From NCBI GenBank assembly GCA_963580285.1, contig OY757026.1, positions 48,149,143-48,213,142 of the forward strand: a DNA stretch of 64,000 nucleotides. Direction: 5' to 3'. Shown here one piece after another: positions 51,874 to 61,043 of the stretch. Each line of letters starts with the position of its first letter. Positions within the stretch are counted from its first letter, which is position 1. The notes under the pieces are model-generated. The model was not told the DNA's origin, made no database searches, and saw only the letters and a program-made list of their open reading frames with translations. The position numbers and the translations under genes are program-made. This DNA is from Lucinisca nassula. Its lineage: Eukaryota; Mollusca; Bivalvia; Lucinida; Lucinidae.

Positions 51874-54800
51874 ACAAAAGTGCCCAGTGGGGCACGTATA
51901 CCCCCGGCCAGTGCCATCACCTCAGCTGAAGCAAGAACTACAAAGGGAAATAACTCTAAAAGGCCTGACCCCTTGGCCCTTATTTTCTTTCCCACAATAC
52001 AACTAGTCATACTGATCATGTTTGCAAAATTTCAAGTTTCTATGTACTGTAGTTATTGAGAAATCTTTGACACAAAATAACAAGAGGGCCATGATGGCCC
52101 TGGATCGCTCACCTGATCCATAGTGTAACAAGTGGGCCCCAGAGAGGGCCATTATTGGCCCCAGGGCTTTAATGTACATAATGTTGAGGGAGGTCGTAAA
52201 GGTGAAGCTTCATACCAAACATCAACAAAGGCTAAAATTTGAACAATCTTGTCAAAGGTCCACTAGATGAAGCTACACATCAAATATCAAAGACCTGGGC
52301 CTAGCGGTTTCAGAGAAGAAGATTTTTAAAGATTTTGCCTATATAAGCCTATGTAAAATCAAAGGGCCCCGGGACAGGGGCATTTTTTGCCCAAGCACTA
52401 TAGTTTGAACAATCTTGGTAGGGGTCCACTAGATGAAGCTTCATACCAAATATCAAAGTTCTGGGCCTTGTGGTTTCAGAGAAGAAGATTTTTAAAGATT
52501 TTCCCTATATAAGCCTATGTAAAACCAAAGGGCCCCGTGGCAGGGGGGGATTTTTTGTCCCAGCACTATAATTTGAACAATCTTGGTAGGGGTCCACTAG
52601 ACGAAGCTTCATACCAAATATCAAAGTCCTGGGCCTTGTGGTTTCAGAGAAGAAGATTTTTAAAGATTTTCCCTATATAAGCCTATGTAAAACCAAAGGG
52701 CCCCGGGGCAGGGCATTTTTGGCCCCAGCACTAAAATTGGAACAATCTTGGTAGGGGTCCACTAGATGAAGCTTCATACCAAATATCAAAGTCCTGGGCC
52801 TTGTGGTTTTAGAGAAGAAAATTTTTAAAGATTTTCCCTATATAAGCCTATGTAAAACCAAAGGGCCCCGTGGCGGGGGCATTTTTGGCCCCAGCACTAT
52901 AATTTGAACAATCTTGGTAGGGGTCCACTAGATGAAGCTTCATACCAAATATATAAGACCTGGGCCTTGTGGTTTCAGAGAAGAAGATTTTTAAAAATTT
53001 TCCCTATATAAGCCAATGTAAAAGCAAAGGGCCCCGTGGCGGGGGCATTTTTGTCCCAGCACTAAAATTTGAACAATCTTGGTAGGGGTCCACTAGATGA
53101 AGCTTCATACCAAATATCAAAGTCCTGGGCCTTGTGGTTTCAGAAAAGAAAATTTTTAAAGATTTTCCCTATATAAGCCCATGTAAAACCAAAGGGCCCC
53201 GTGGCGGGGGCATTTTTTGTCCCAGCACTAAAATTTGAACAATCTTGGTAGGGGTCCACTAGATGAAGCTTCATACCAAATATCAAAGACCTGGGCCTTG
53301 TGGTTTCAGAGAAGAAGATTTTTTAAGATTTTCCCTATATAAGCCTATGTAAAACCAAAGGGCCCCGGGGCGGGGGCATTTTTGGCCCCAGCACTGTAAT
53401 TTGAACAATCTTGGTAGGGGTCAACTAGATGAAGCTTCATACCAAATATCAAAGACCTGGGCCTTGTGGTTTCAGAGAAGAAGATTTTTAAAGATTTTCC
53501 CTATATAAGCCAATGTAAAACCAAAGGGCCCCGTGGCGGGGGCATTTTTTGTCCCAGCACTATAATTTGAACAATCTTGGTAGGGGTCCACTAGATGAAG
53601 CTTCATACCAAATATCAAAGTCCTGGGCCTTGTGGTTTCAGAGTAGAAGAGTTTTGAAGATTTTCCCTATATAAGCCTATGTAAAACCAAAGGGCCCTGG
53701 GGCGGGGGCATTTTTGGCCCCAGCACTATAATTTGAACAATCTTGGTAGGGGTCCACTAGATGAAGCTTCATACCAAATATCAAAGACCTGGGCCTTGTG
53801 GTTTCAGAGAAGAAGATTTTTAAAGATTTTCCCTATATAAGCCAATGTAAAACCAAAGGGCCCCGTGGCGGGGGCATTTTTCGTCCCAGCACTCAAATTT
53901 GAACAATCTTGGTAGGGGTCCACTAGATGAAGCTTCATACCAAATATCAAAGTCCTGGGCCTTGTGGTTTCAGAGAAGAAGATTTTTAAAGATTTTCCCT
54001 ATATAAGCCTATGTAAAACCAAAGGGCCCCCGTGCGGGGGCATTTTTGGCCCCAGCACTATAATTTGAACAATCTTGGTAGGGGTCCACTAGATGAAGCT
54101 TCATACCAAATAACAAAGACCTGGGCCTTGTGGTTTCAGAGAAGAAGATTTTTTAAGTTTTTGGTGAAAAAAATCTGTTTTTGGCTCCTGTGACCTAGAT
54201 GTGCAACGGACCGGAACCATTTGACCCATATTCAAACTTGACCGAGATATTGTCATGATGATCATTCTGAGCAAGTTTGATTAAGATTGGACCAAAATTG
54301 TGGCCCCTAGGGTGTTCACAAGGTTTTTATATGATTTGACCCGCTGACCTACTTTTTAACCCGATATGACCCATATTCGAACTGGACTGAAATATTGTCA
54401 CAATGGTCATTCTGAGCAAGTTTCATGATAATTGGACCAAAACAGTGGCCTTCAGAGTGTTCACAAGGTTTTTCTATGATTTGACCTACTGACCTACTTT
54501 TTGACCGGACATGACCCATATTCGAACTTGACCAAGATATTGTCATGATGATCATTCTGAGCAAGTTTGATTATGATTGGACCAAAATTGTGGCCTCTAG
54601 GGTGTTCACAAGGTTTTTCTATGATTTGACCCGCTGACCTACTTTTTAAGCCGACATGATCCATATTCAAACTTCACTAAAATATTGTCACAATGATCAT
54701 TCTGAGCAAGTTTGATGATGATTGGACCAAAATTGTGGCCTCTCGAGTGTTCACAAGGTTTTTCTATGATTTGACCTACTGACCTACTTTTTTACCCGAC

Positions 54801-55274
54801 ATGACCCAAATTCGAACTTGACCGAGATATTGTCATGATTATCATTCTGAGCAAGTTTGATGATAATTGGACCAAAACTGTGGCCTCTAGTGTGTTCACA
54901 AGAAAAAGTTTACGCACGGACGACGCACGACGGACGACGGACGACGCACGACGCACGACGACGCCGGACATCTTACTGTCACAAAAGCTCACCATGACCT
55001 TCGGTCAGGTGAGCTAAAAATATACACTATTAAACAGCAAGAACTACAAAGGGAAATAACTCTGAAAGGCCTGACCCCTTGGCCCTTATTTTCTTTCCCA
55101 CAATACAAGTAGTCATACTGATCATGTGTGCAAAATTTCAAGTTTCTATGTGAAGCAGTTCCTGAGATATCTTTGACACAAAATAATTGTTTACGGACAG
55201 ACAGACAGACAGACGGAAAAGACAAAAACTATATACCCCCATTGCATACTTCGTATGCCGGGGTATAATAAAAA
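51874..55274 (+). mobile_element. TRE-12: middle element of the nest
   Basis: Left end AAAAGTGCCCAGTGGGGCAC and TATACCCCCGGCCAGTGCC. Two units of ~180 bp (GCAAGAACTACAAAGGGAAA, TTTCTTTCCCACAATACAA, CTTTGACACAAAATA) are separated by TRE-13. AGACAGACAGACAGACGG tract and right hairpin TATACCCCCATTGCATAC-TTC-GTATGCCGGGGTATA then ATAA. Same class as TRE-7, TRE-8 and TRE-16. Confidence 0.75.
52079..55019 (+). mobile_element. TRE-13: innermost element with two different arrays
   Basis: Left hairpin AACAAGAGGGCCATGATGGC then CTCACCTGATCC. First array about 52250-54140: about 12 units of ~165 bp (GATGAAGCTTCATACCAAAT, GATTTTCCCTATATAAG, AAACCAAAGGGCCCCG). Second array 54223-54890: units at 54223, 54368, 54513, 54658 and 54803, exactly 145 bp apart, with ATTGTCATGATGATCATTCT and GTTCACAAGGTTTTTC. 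Microsatellite GGACGACGCACGACGGACGA, right hairpin near 54986-55015 (GACC-TTC-GGTC inner stem), AAAAA. Confidence 0.8.
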
Positions 55275-55627
55275 AGTTATTGACCATGTTTATGTTTCAG
55301 ATCTTTTTTTTTTTGCCTTTGACCTCCAAGTAATTTGGAAATCCATTCAGAAATAAGATATTGACCGTGTTCAAGTTTCTGGCCCTTTTTGACCTTTGAC
55401 CTCTAAGTACGACCTTGACCTTGGCGGTACAGACTTGAATTTTGCATGTGACACATCCTCTCATGATGGTTAACATTTCTGCAAAATAATTTCAAAATCT
55501 ATCCAGAAATAAGAGTTATTGACCGTGTTATAGTTTTGGAGGCACACACGGATGGATGGACGGACGAAAGAACGGACAGGGGCAACACTATGTGCCCCTT
55601 CCACATTCTTCGAATGGTGGGAGCATA

Positions 55628-55750
55628 AAAAGTGCAGACGAAATGGCAAACTGTGTAGACCCTGATCAGACTGCTCCTTCAGGAGCAGTCTGATCTGGGA
55701 CTGCACTATTTGCTTAGGCCTGTCTGTCCCAATACTTAGGATTGTTACAG
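55628..55750. repeat. Palindromic MITE (GATCAGACTGCTC family)
   Basis: GGCAAACTGTGTAGACCCTG - ATCAGACTGCTCCTTCAGGA - GCAGTCTGATCTGGGACTGC. The stretch 55751-56006 shows nothing recognised. Confidence 0.65.
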
Positions 55751-56006
55751 AATGTCCCTTTTGTGATTATTTCAATCATAAATCAGAGGTGGGGAAAAAA
55801 AAACAACCTTCCACTGCAGGAATTGGACCCTCATGTGACTTGAGAGAGAGGCTAAAAATTATGATAAACAGAAGCTTACACTCATGGTCAGTGCATACAA
55901 CATTTATGAAACTCGCCAGAAGCTCAAGTCATAAATTTCATGTGAAATAACTGTTAATGAATAATCCCTTACCTAGGTATCCTTCAGGATTAGTGGATTA
56001 GTAGAA

Positions 56007-56115
56007 GCCTCTATGGTGTTGTGGTTAAGCTACTTGCTTCATAAACCAGGGGCTGTGGGTTCGATTCCGGCTTCTGCAGACTTTCAAACAAGTCTTCAAA
56101 CCGAGAGTTGTTGTT
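56007..56115 (+). mobile_element. tRNA-derived SINE, partial
   Basis: AGAAGCCTCTATGGTGTTGT with GTGGGTTCGATTCCGGC (a perfect B-box GGTTCGATTCC), then the family body; the 3' part is lost. Confidence 0.8.
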
Positions 56116-56143
56116 GAAATGTAACATGCAGCTGATTAGAAGC

Positions 56144-56402
56144 TTAACCCATTTTGTACCAAATGGAATCTTCCTCCTTACATATAGCAGGAGACTATTT
56201 GACAATTTAGGGGTGTCAGGTTATGTTTTCTTATAAATCAATTCAGAAATGGCTCAACCTTTTGCAAACAGTGTAGGGCCAGATCAGATGCCGCATTCTG
56301 CGGCATCTGATCTGGGCCTACCCTGTTTGCCAGTTACCCGTTTTGGGGTTTTCAGTTGAACCTCAAATCAAACAAACAAACAAACAGTACAAAATGGGTT
56401 AA
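56144..56402. mobile_element. TTAA-flanked MITE, reference copy
   Basis: TTAACCCATTTTGTAC at the left and GTACAAAATGGGTTAA at the right, perfectly inverted. Left arm has TCTTCCTCCTTACATATAGC and AGGGGTGTCAGG; core GCAAACAGTGTAGGGCCAGA / TCTGGGCCTACCCTGTTTGC around GATGCCGCATTCTGCGGCAT. A 30-bp SINE 3' tail (AACCTCAAATCAAACAAACA) is inserted near the right end. Confidence 0.88.
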
Positions 56403-56430
56403 CTGCCACTGGAGAAATCAGAGGACTCAC

Positions 56431-56565
56431 TAGTATAATGACTGGGGAGAGACAGCCTTCAAGAGTTTTCTGTTCGTCATCAGAAGATCTGCAGCCAAAG
56501 TGTCGAGCCCGAATAGTGACTGTAAAATCGCATTCATGTAACAGGTATTTCCCAGATTAGAAAAT
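56431..56565 (-). CDS. USP37: USP37-like exon, catalytic Cys box
   Basis: 135 nt: one base, 44 codons, two bases; acceptor TTCAATTTCAG, donor CTA|GTGAGT. FSNLGNTCYMNAILQSLFGL is the USP Cys box; the Cys in NTCYMN is the active-site nucleophile. LAADLLMTNRKLLKAVSPQS follows, aligned to the USP37 helix before the ALAKLL exon. The split Gly codon upstream gives LQG-FSNLGN as in USP37. All Cys-box residues are intact. Confidence 0.97.
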
Positions 56566-56642
56566 CTGAAATTGAAATAACATGACTATTCAGGCATGAT
56601 AAAACTTATACTTTTAACAAGAATACCCACTGTATGAAATTA

Positions 56643-56668
56643 TATTTTTTTTTTTTTTTTTTTTTTTG
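56643..56668 (+). repeat. Poly-T run
   Basis: About 25 consecutive T in the plus strand. 56669-57332 otherwise holds nothing recognised. Confidence 0.9.
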
Positions 56669-57332
56669 TGAAGTAGCAAGTAGTTGCTGTGGTCTGAAAG
56701 TAGGCAGCAAAATGCATCTATGTGGTAGCAAAAAGTGTCATTACCAGAAGGAGCTCTCTCTCCAGTAGATAACCCTTTACGCGCTAAGCATGTTTAACAG
56801 ATGGCATTTTCAATAATTTTTTTCAGCAAAAATAAGGCTTGACATTACATGCGAATCATCTGCTTGGCAAGCTTTATTTTCGCTGCAAAATAAATAACTC
56901 TCAACACTTCAAGTTAGTAATGTTAGAGGCACTATATCAGGTAGCAACCTTTTGCTACCAAATGTTTGAACAGGCAGCAAACTTAAATTTACAGGGAGCA
57001 AATAATGCCAAATATGCTATGTGTTACTGTAAACTTTTGGAACCCTAAGACCTGTGAGACCAGTGGTGGTGTTGAGCTATAGGTTACATTATTTTCAGAC
57101 TTTTATGTCTATCACCCAGGAAATGCTAATCACCCAGGAAATGCTATGGTGTCTAGCTGAAGTCTGGCTTATAGAAAACCATCAGCTAAAGTTAAATCTA
57201 AGGAAATGAAAATGTTCTGCATCAAAATCTCATACAAGCCATTTGAAGTTTAACTTATAATTTTTGTTTATGTTCTCTATTAGATCTGCAACTATATTTC
57301 CTTCTCTTTTGACTTACAGCTGTTAAACATAT

Positions 57333-57555
57333 TAACCCATTTTGTATCAAATGGAATCTTCCTCCTTATATATAGCAGGAGTCTATTTCAAAATTCAGGG
57401 GTGTCAAGTTGTATTTTCTTCAAAATTTATTTGGAAAATGGCGTACTTTTTGCAAACAGTGTAAGCCCTAATCGCGTCTAGAATCCGGCTTCTGATCTGG
57501 GCCTGCACTGTTTGCCAATTATCCATTTTGGGGTTTCTGATACAAAATGGTGAAT
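57333..57555. mobile_element. TTAA-flanked MITE, decayed right end
   Basis: TTAACCCATTTTGTATCAAA, TCCTCCTTATATATAGCAGG, core TTGCAAACAGTGTAAGCCC / GGGCCTGCACTGTTTGCC; right end GATACAAAATGGTGAATT. Confidence 0.8.
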
Positions 57556-57889
57556 TGGAAATTATTCATTTCCAATACACTACAATATAAAGGTTTAAAA
57601 TTCTAAAATACACCCATATTTGTTCCCAGTTTGTGGGGAAATGCATTCAGCTGTTGAAGAAAATGTCCCAGAGCTCTTGGAGCTGCTCAATATAAAGTTC
57701 ACCTGACATTTTGAAATCTATAGCAAACAAATTCAAGCTGAATCTGCAAATGTTTATGATTTCAAACAGTTTCATTTTAAGATGAACACCTCTCGTAGTT
57801 GTTGATAATCTAATATTTATGAACAGGACAATTATTCTTAATAAGTTCATTAAGCTAACGATGCTTTGAACAACTGGCCCCTGATCTTT

Positions 57890-57970
57890 TATAAAATAAA
57901 TGTATCTTGTGTATATTCATAAGATTGCCTCAAAGAGGCAATTCCAATGAGTGCACACAACATACATTTT
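57890..57970. repeat. Hairpin MITE remnant
   Basis: AAATGTATCTTGTGTATATTC - ATAAGATTGCCTCAAAGAGG - GCACACAACATACATTT palindrome, of the same class as at 35780 and 47500. 57556-57889 shows nothing recognised. Confidence 0.6.
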
Positions 57971-57981
57971 CTATCTAAATT

Positions 57982-58149
57982 AGAAGCCTCCGTGGTGTAG
58001 TGGTTACGCTACTCGCCTTGTAAACCAGGGATCGCAGGATCGATCCCAGGCTTCTCCAGACTTTCGGATGAGTCTTTAAACCGAGGTCCCGTCTCCGTAT
58101 GACCTTAGCTGTTGGTGGGACGTAAAACTCAAACACTCACTCACTCACT
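57982..58149 (+). mobile_element. tRNA-derived SINE with 11-bp target duplication
   Basis: 168 bp. GCCTCCGTGGTGTAGTGGTT (A-box region), CTTGTAAACCAGGG (anticodon-arm-like, TGT at the anticodon position), GGATCGATCCC (B-box-like), tail ACTCACTCACTCACTC. CTATCTAAATT flanks both sides (57971-57981 and 58150-58160). Confidence 0.92.
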
Positions 58150-58299
58150 CTATCTAAATTCAGAGAAACCTCACTAAAATATCCTAAATAAATGGATATT
58201 TGGAGCTATGGGAAAAAAATTACAGGGACTCGAGAGCAAGTTCGAATTGGCCATGGTAAATGAGCCGCGTTTGAGCCACAGAATTTTCACTCTACTTCC

Positions 58300-58510
58300 T
58301 AGGTTACCATAAAAATCCGAAAAATTTGGAAACCTTGAGGACTTGCTGTAATTCTCCTAAAATTTTACAAGTATGTTCGATGATCCAGCAAGGAGTCCAA
58401 AAAGTGGAGACAGAATGACAAACACTGTAGACCCTGATCAGACTGCTCCTAAACCCTGATCAGACTGATCTGGGTCTGCATGGTTTGCTTTGGCCTGTCT
58501 GCACCAAAAC
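58300..58510. repeat. MITE of the GATCAGACTG family
   Basis: GAAACCTTGAGGACTTGCTG, TAATTCTCCTAAAATTTTAC, AACACTGTAGACCCTGATCA and GATCTGGGTCTGCATGGTTT; as at 27540. Confidence 0.6.
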
Positions 58511-58656
58511 CTAGACCATTATGGCAGATTAAACACATCTTTAACTTTTATATCTTTGCAAATAGGGGTCAGACCATAAATTGTCTCAACATTAGTTATG
58601 TCCCTTCCCCTATCTACTTCCTAGAAAGTGCTTGCAAATCCAAAAGATGAGCTTAC

Positions 58657-58785
58657 CCTTGAAGAGTGTGCTGTTGTTTCTGTTCTTCAGCAGTAGGTCT
58701 AGCTTTCATAGAGTAAGGTATAGAGTCAGATAACCTCTGTTTCTTGGCTGGCGTAGGACTAGGCATAAGTCCAGGTCGCTTTGAA
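58657..58785 (-). CDS. USP37: USP37-like exon before the catalytic domain
   Basis: 129 nt: one base, 42 codons, two bases; acceptor GGTTTTATTTCAG, donor AGG|GTAAGC. SKRPGLMPSPTPAKKQRLSD then a polar stretch ending EEQKQQHTLQ. Pro/Ser/Lys-rich and probably disordered; the end matches the Gln-rich lead into the Cys box in USP37. The KKQR cluster could serve in nuclear import (inference). It is the most N-terminal exon seen in the window. Confidence 0.88.
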
Positions 58786-58861
58786 CTGAAATAAAACCAC
58801 AGTGTCACCAAAGAAATATCTCTGTGATTGTTCGGAAAACAAGCCACTGGCCTAGAAGATG

Positions 58862-59596
58862 TCATTTATATTTTTTTTTATCATTTAGTTTTAGCTCTGG
58901 CAGCCATTTTGTTCAGCAGAGCGGAACCAATTTTGATAGAGTGTCACCCAACCAACATTTCTGTAAAATTATTTTAATATCTGGCTATCAGCTTAGGAAA
59001 TGTCGTTTTTTCTGTTTTTACCTATGGCGGCCATTTTGTTCAGCAGAAAAGAACCATTTGAGCAATTTATGCAGTGGGTTGTCCGAGGAACATTTCTGTA
59101 AAATTATTTTGAAATCAAGCCATTCACCTTGGGGGAGATGTTGTTTAAAAGTTTTTTCTATTTTGAACCATGGTGGCTATTTTGTTCAGCCAAGTTGAAC
59201 CATTTTAGCAAGTTGGTAGAGGGTCCTACAAGGATAATTTCTTTGACATTATTTTGTATTCCGGTCATTTAAAGATTTTTCTATTTTTAGCATTATGCAG
59301 CCATTTTGTTAAAGCTAAGCTGATCAGAACAATTAAGCAATCGTGGACGAGAGTTTATGTGAAATTGGCCTAAGAGGAGATGTTCTTTTGTAAGGTTTTT
59401 CTATTTTTAGCTCTGGTGGCCATTTTGTTCAATGCAGTGGAACCATTTTAGCAATTTTAGTTTCAAGGCTGCAGCAGAAACATTTCTCTGTGAAATTATT
59501 TTGAAATTGGCTCAGCGGTCTAGATGTCATTTGATGACATTGTTGACAGACAGAAAGAAAATGCACATAGCGATCTTGTGCTCAGGTGAGCTAAAA
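58862..59596 (+). mobile_element. TRE-14: irregular array with right-hairpin remnant
   Basis: Five to six units, spacing about 120-145 bp, with GCCATTTTGTTCAGC, GAACCATTTTAGCAA and CATTTCTGTAAAATTATTTT. Ends CTTGTGCTCAGGTGAGCTAA plus AAA, the usual right terminus. Left end not seen. 59597-59922 shows nothing recognised. Confidence 0.6.
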
Positions 59597-59922
59597 ACTA
59601 TTAGCTACTGAATGAAGAAACAAGGATATTTCTGGGATGGCCAAACTTGTTTTTTTATTTGAGAAAACTATTAGATGTAGAATGAAGCTATTTTGTCAGC
59701 TGGCTGGGCCCTACCATGTGCAATACTAATTTGGGGTATATTTACCTCTAGAAGGGGTAATAAGGATTCTTGGGCTCATCCATTTTTCCCCCAAAGTTCA
59801 GAAAATCAGATTATTGAAAATTGCATATAACAATGAAAAGGAAAGGGACCACTGGCCCAATATATGACCCAGTACGAAGCTTGAGGTGCCAGTACTTGTT
59901 TTAAGTCATAGGCCTGCTCTTA

Positions 59923-60070
59923 ACCAATTGTATATTAGTGGACTTTTCCACTGCTATATGTTGGACAAGTCCATTTGTCATATAATGGGTGTTAGGCCAA
60001 TTTTTTTTTTTTTCTATTTTTGACGGACAATTCTGTCAGCGAATAGTACAGGCCCTGATCAGACGCTGCG
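59923..60070. mobile_element. MITE, CCCATTG-type, right part lost
   Basis: CTTAACCAATTGTATATTAG, ATGTTGGACAAGTCCATTTG, AATAGTACAGGCCCTGATCA, then broken. 60071-60680 holds further GATCAGACTG/CAGACGACAAAACC scraps, not resolved. Confidence 0.55.
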
Positions 60071-60680
60071 TAGTGGTCTACCTTGTATAAAATGAGCCAG
60101 CAGACGACAAAACCTTACCTACATAGAAACATGCATCCTCCAAATACCCAGGTTACTCTGCTCATTTACTCACTAAGTGCTCATTTACTCACTAAGGTAA
60201 GAGATGCCATGTATCTCTTTAAATAGCCTGCAGGCTATAGAAGCTACATGCGATCATCGAAGGCCCTGATCAGACTGCGCGAATGTGTAGGCTGAACTGA
60301 GTCATTGCTGGTCGCACAAGCCTAAATGTAGGTTTTGTTGTGTGCAAGCTCAAATGACAGAAAATATCCCCCACATATGCATTGTCATTTAAAATGGTGC
60401 CAGAAAATATGCCCAATGAATGTACTGTTGTTAGATACTTTACCTATTTAGCCAGGTGCCAGATGGTGTAAAATTATTTTGTTGTGGTGTGGAACTGTAA
60501 AATAACTTGGGTCCAAGAGCCTCGAGAGACTGTTTACTTTTTTCTACACCTCTGCTCAAAAATTTGTCTCGGGGTGTGCTGAAATGGAACAACTACATTT
60601 TATTTGACATGTTGAAGATAAACTGCTATCATTTAACTAGATGTCAAATTGTCAGGCTTAAACCCGCAGAGATTTCCAAC

Positions 60681-60989
60681 AGTTTGTTTGATTTGAGGTT
60701 TAACGTCCTCGTCAACACTGTATAGGTCATTTTGGAGATGTTGCTTTCATTTTTGTGGGACTTTTGCCCGACATTGAGATGAAATAACATCTCAAGCTGG
60801 GATGAAATAACATCTCAAGCCCTGTCGCCCAATGAAACCAATAGGGTTTATAAGCATGGACAGTTCGACGCGCACCGCTTTACCTGGGCAGGCTAAGCGA
60901 TTTACCAGTACTCATGTGCGGTCCATTTCAGCTCTGCATGGAAGTATCATGCAGCGCATTTATTTCTTCAAGCCCCTATGGGCGGGGGC
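60681..60989 (-). mobile_element. SINE-like retroposon copy 19
   Basis: Full-length minus-strand copy with an internal ~27-bp duplication (GATGAAATAACATCTCAAGC twice). Confidence 0.9.
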
Positions 60990-61043
60990 CAGATTTTCGA
61001 CAGCATACTAAACGCTAGCCTTGACCAACTAGAGCTGTCAGAG

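Larger units (their letters stand above)
51541..55630 (+). mobile_element. TRE-11: outermost element of a three-deep nest
   Basis: Left part 51541-51873 and right part 55275-55630 share a unit (AAGTTATTGACCATGTTTA, GACCTCTAAGTATGACCTTG, CTCATGATGGTGAACATTTC). The right part carries AGACGG-type tracts and the right hairpin 55590-55626 (TGTGCCCCTTCCACATTC-TTC-GAATGGTGGGAGCATA) then AAAAA. Interrupted by TRE-12. The left terminus is not sharply defined. Confidence 0.65.
23769..58785 (-). other. USP37: USP37-like deubiquitinase gene, internal part (ten exons)
   Basis: Gene span joining ten minus-strand exons: 58785-58657, 56565-56431, 50512-50386, 48253-48072, 42655-42590, 40150-40019, 37167-37003, 29243-29172, 27500-27404 and 23873-23769. 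Every exon has an AG acceptor and GT donor, and all nine junctions keep one frame (1 + 403 codons). The product is a cysteine protease that removes ubiquitin; in vertebrates USP37 acts on cell-cycle and replication proteins and has UIMs inserted within its catalytic domain. Missing here: the N-terminal PH-like region (right of the window) and the later UIMs and catalytic His/Asp boxes (left of 23769, not seen in the window). Intron sizes range from 1.8 to 7.9 kb, and the introns carry most of the repeats listed. Confidence 0.9.

Noticed and set aside
55266..55630. Separate gene in the GACCTTGACC-rich region
   Set aside because: GACCTTTGACCT words are part of the TRE-11 unit and recur at 51640-51790; no frame is conserved.
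57982..58060. Functional tRNA-Thr gene
   Set aside because: The head resembles a tRNA with TGT at the anticodon position, but it lacks good acceptor pairing and is followed by a SINE body, CTCA tail and target duplication.
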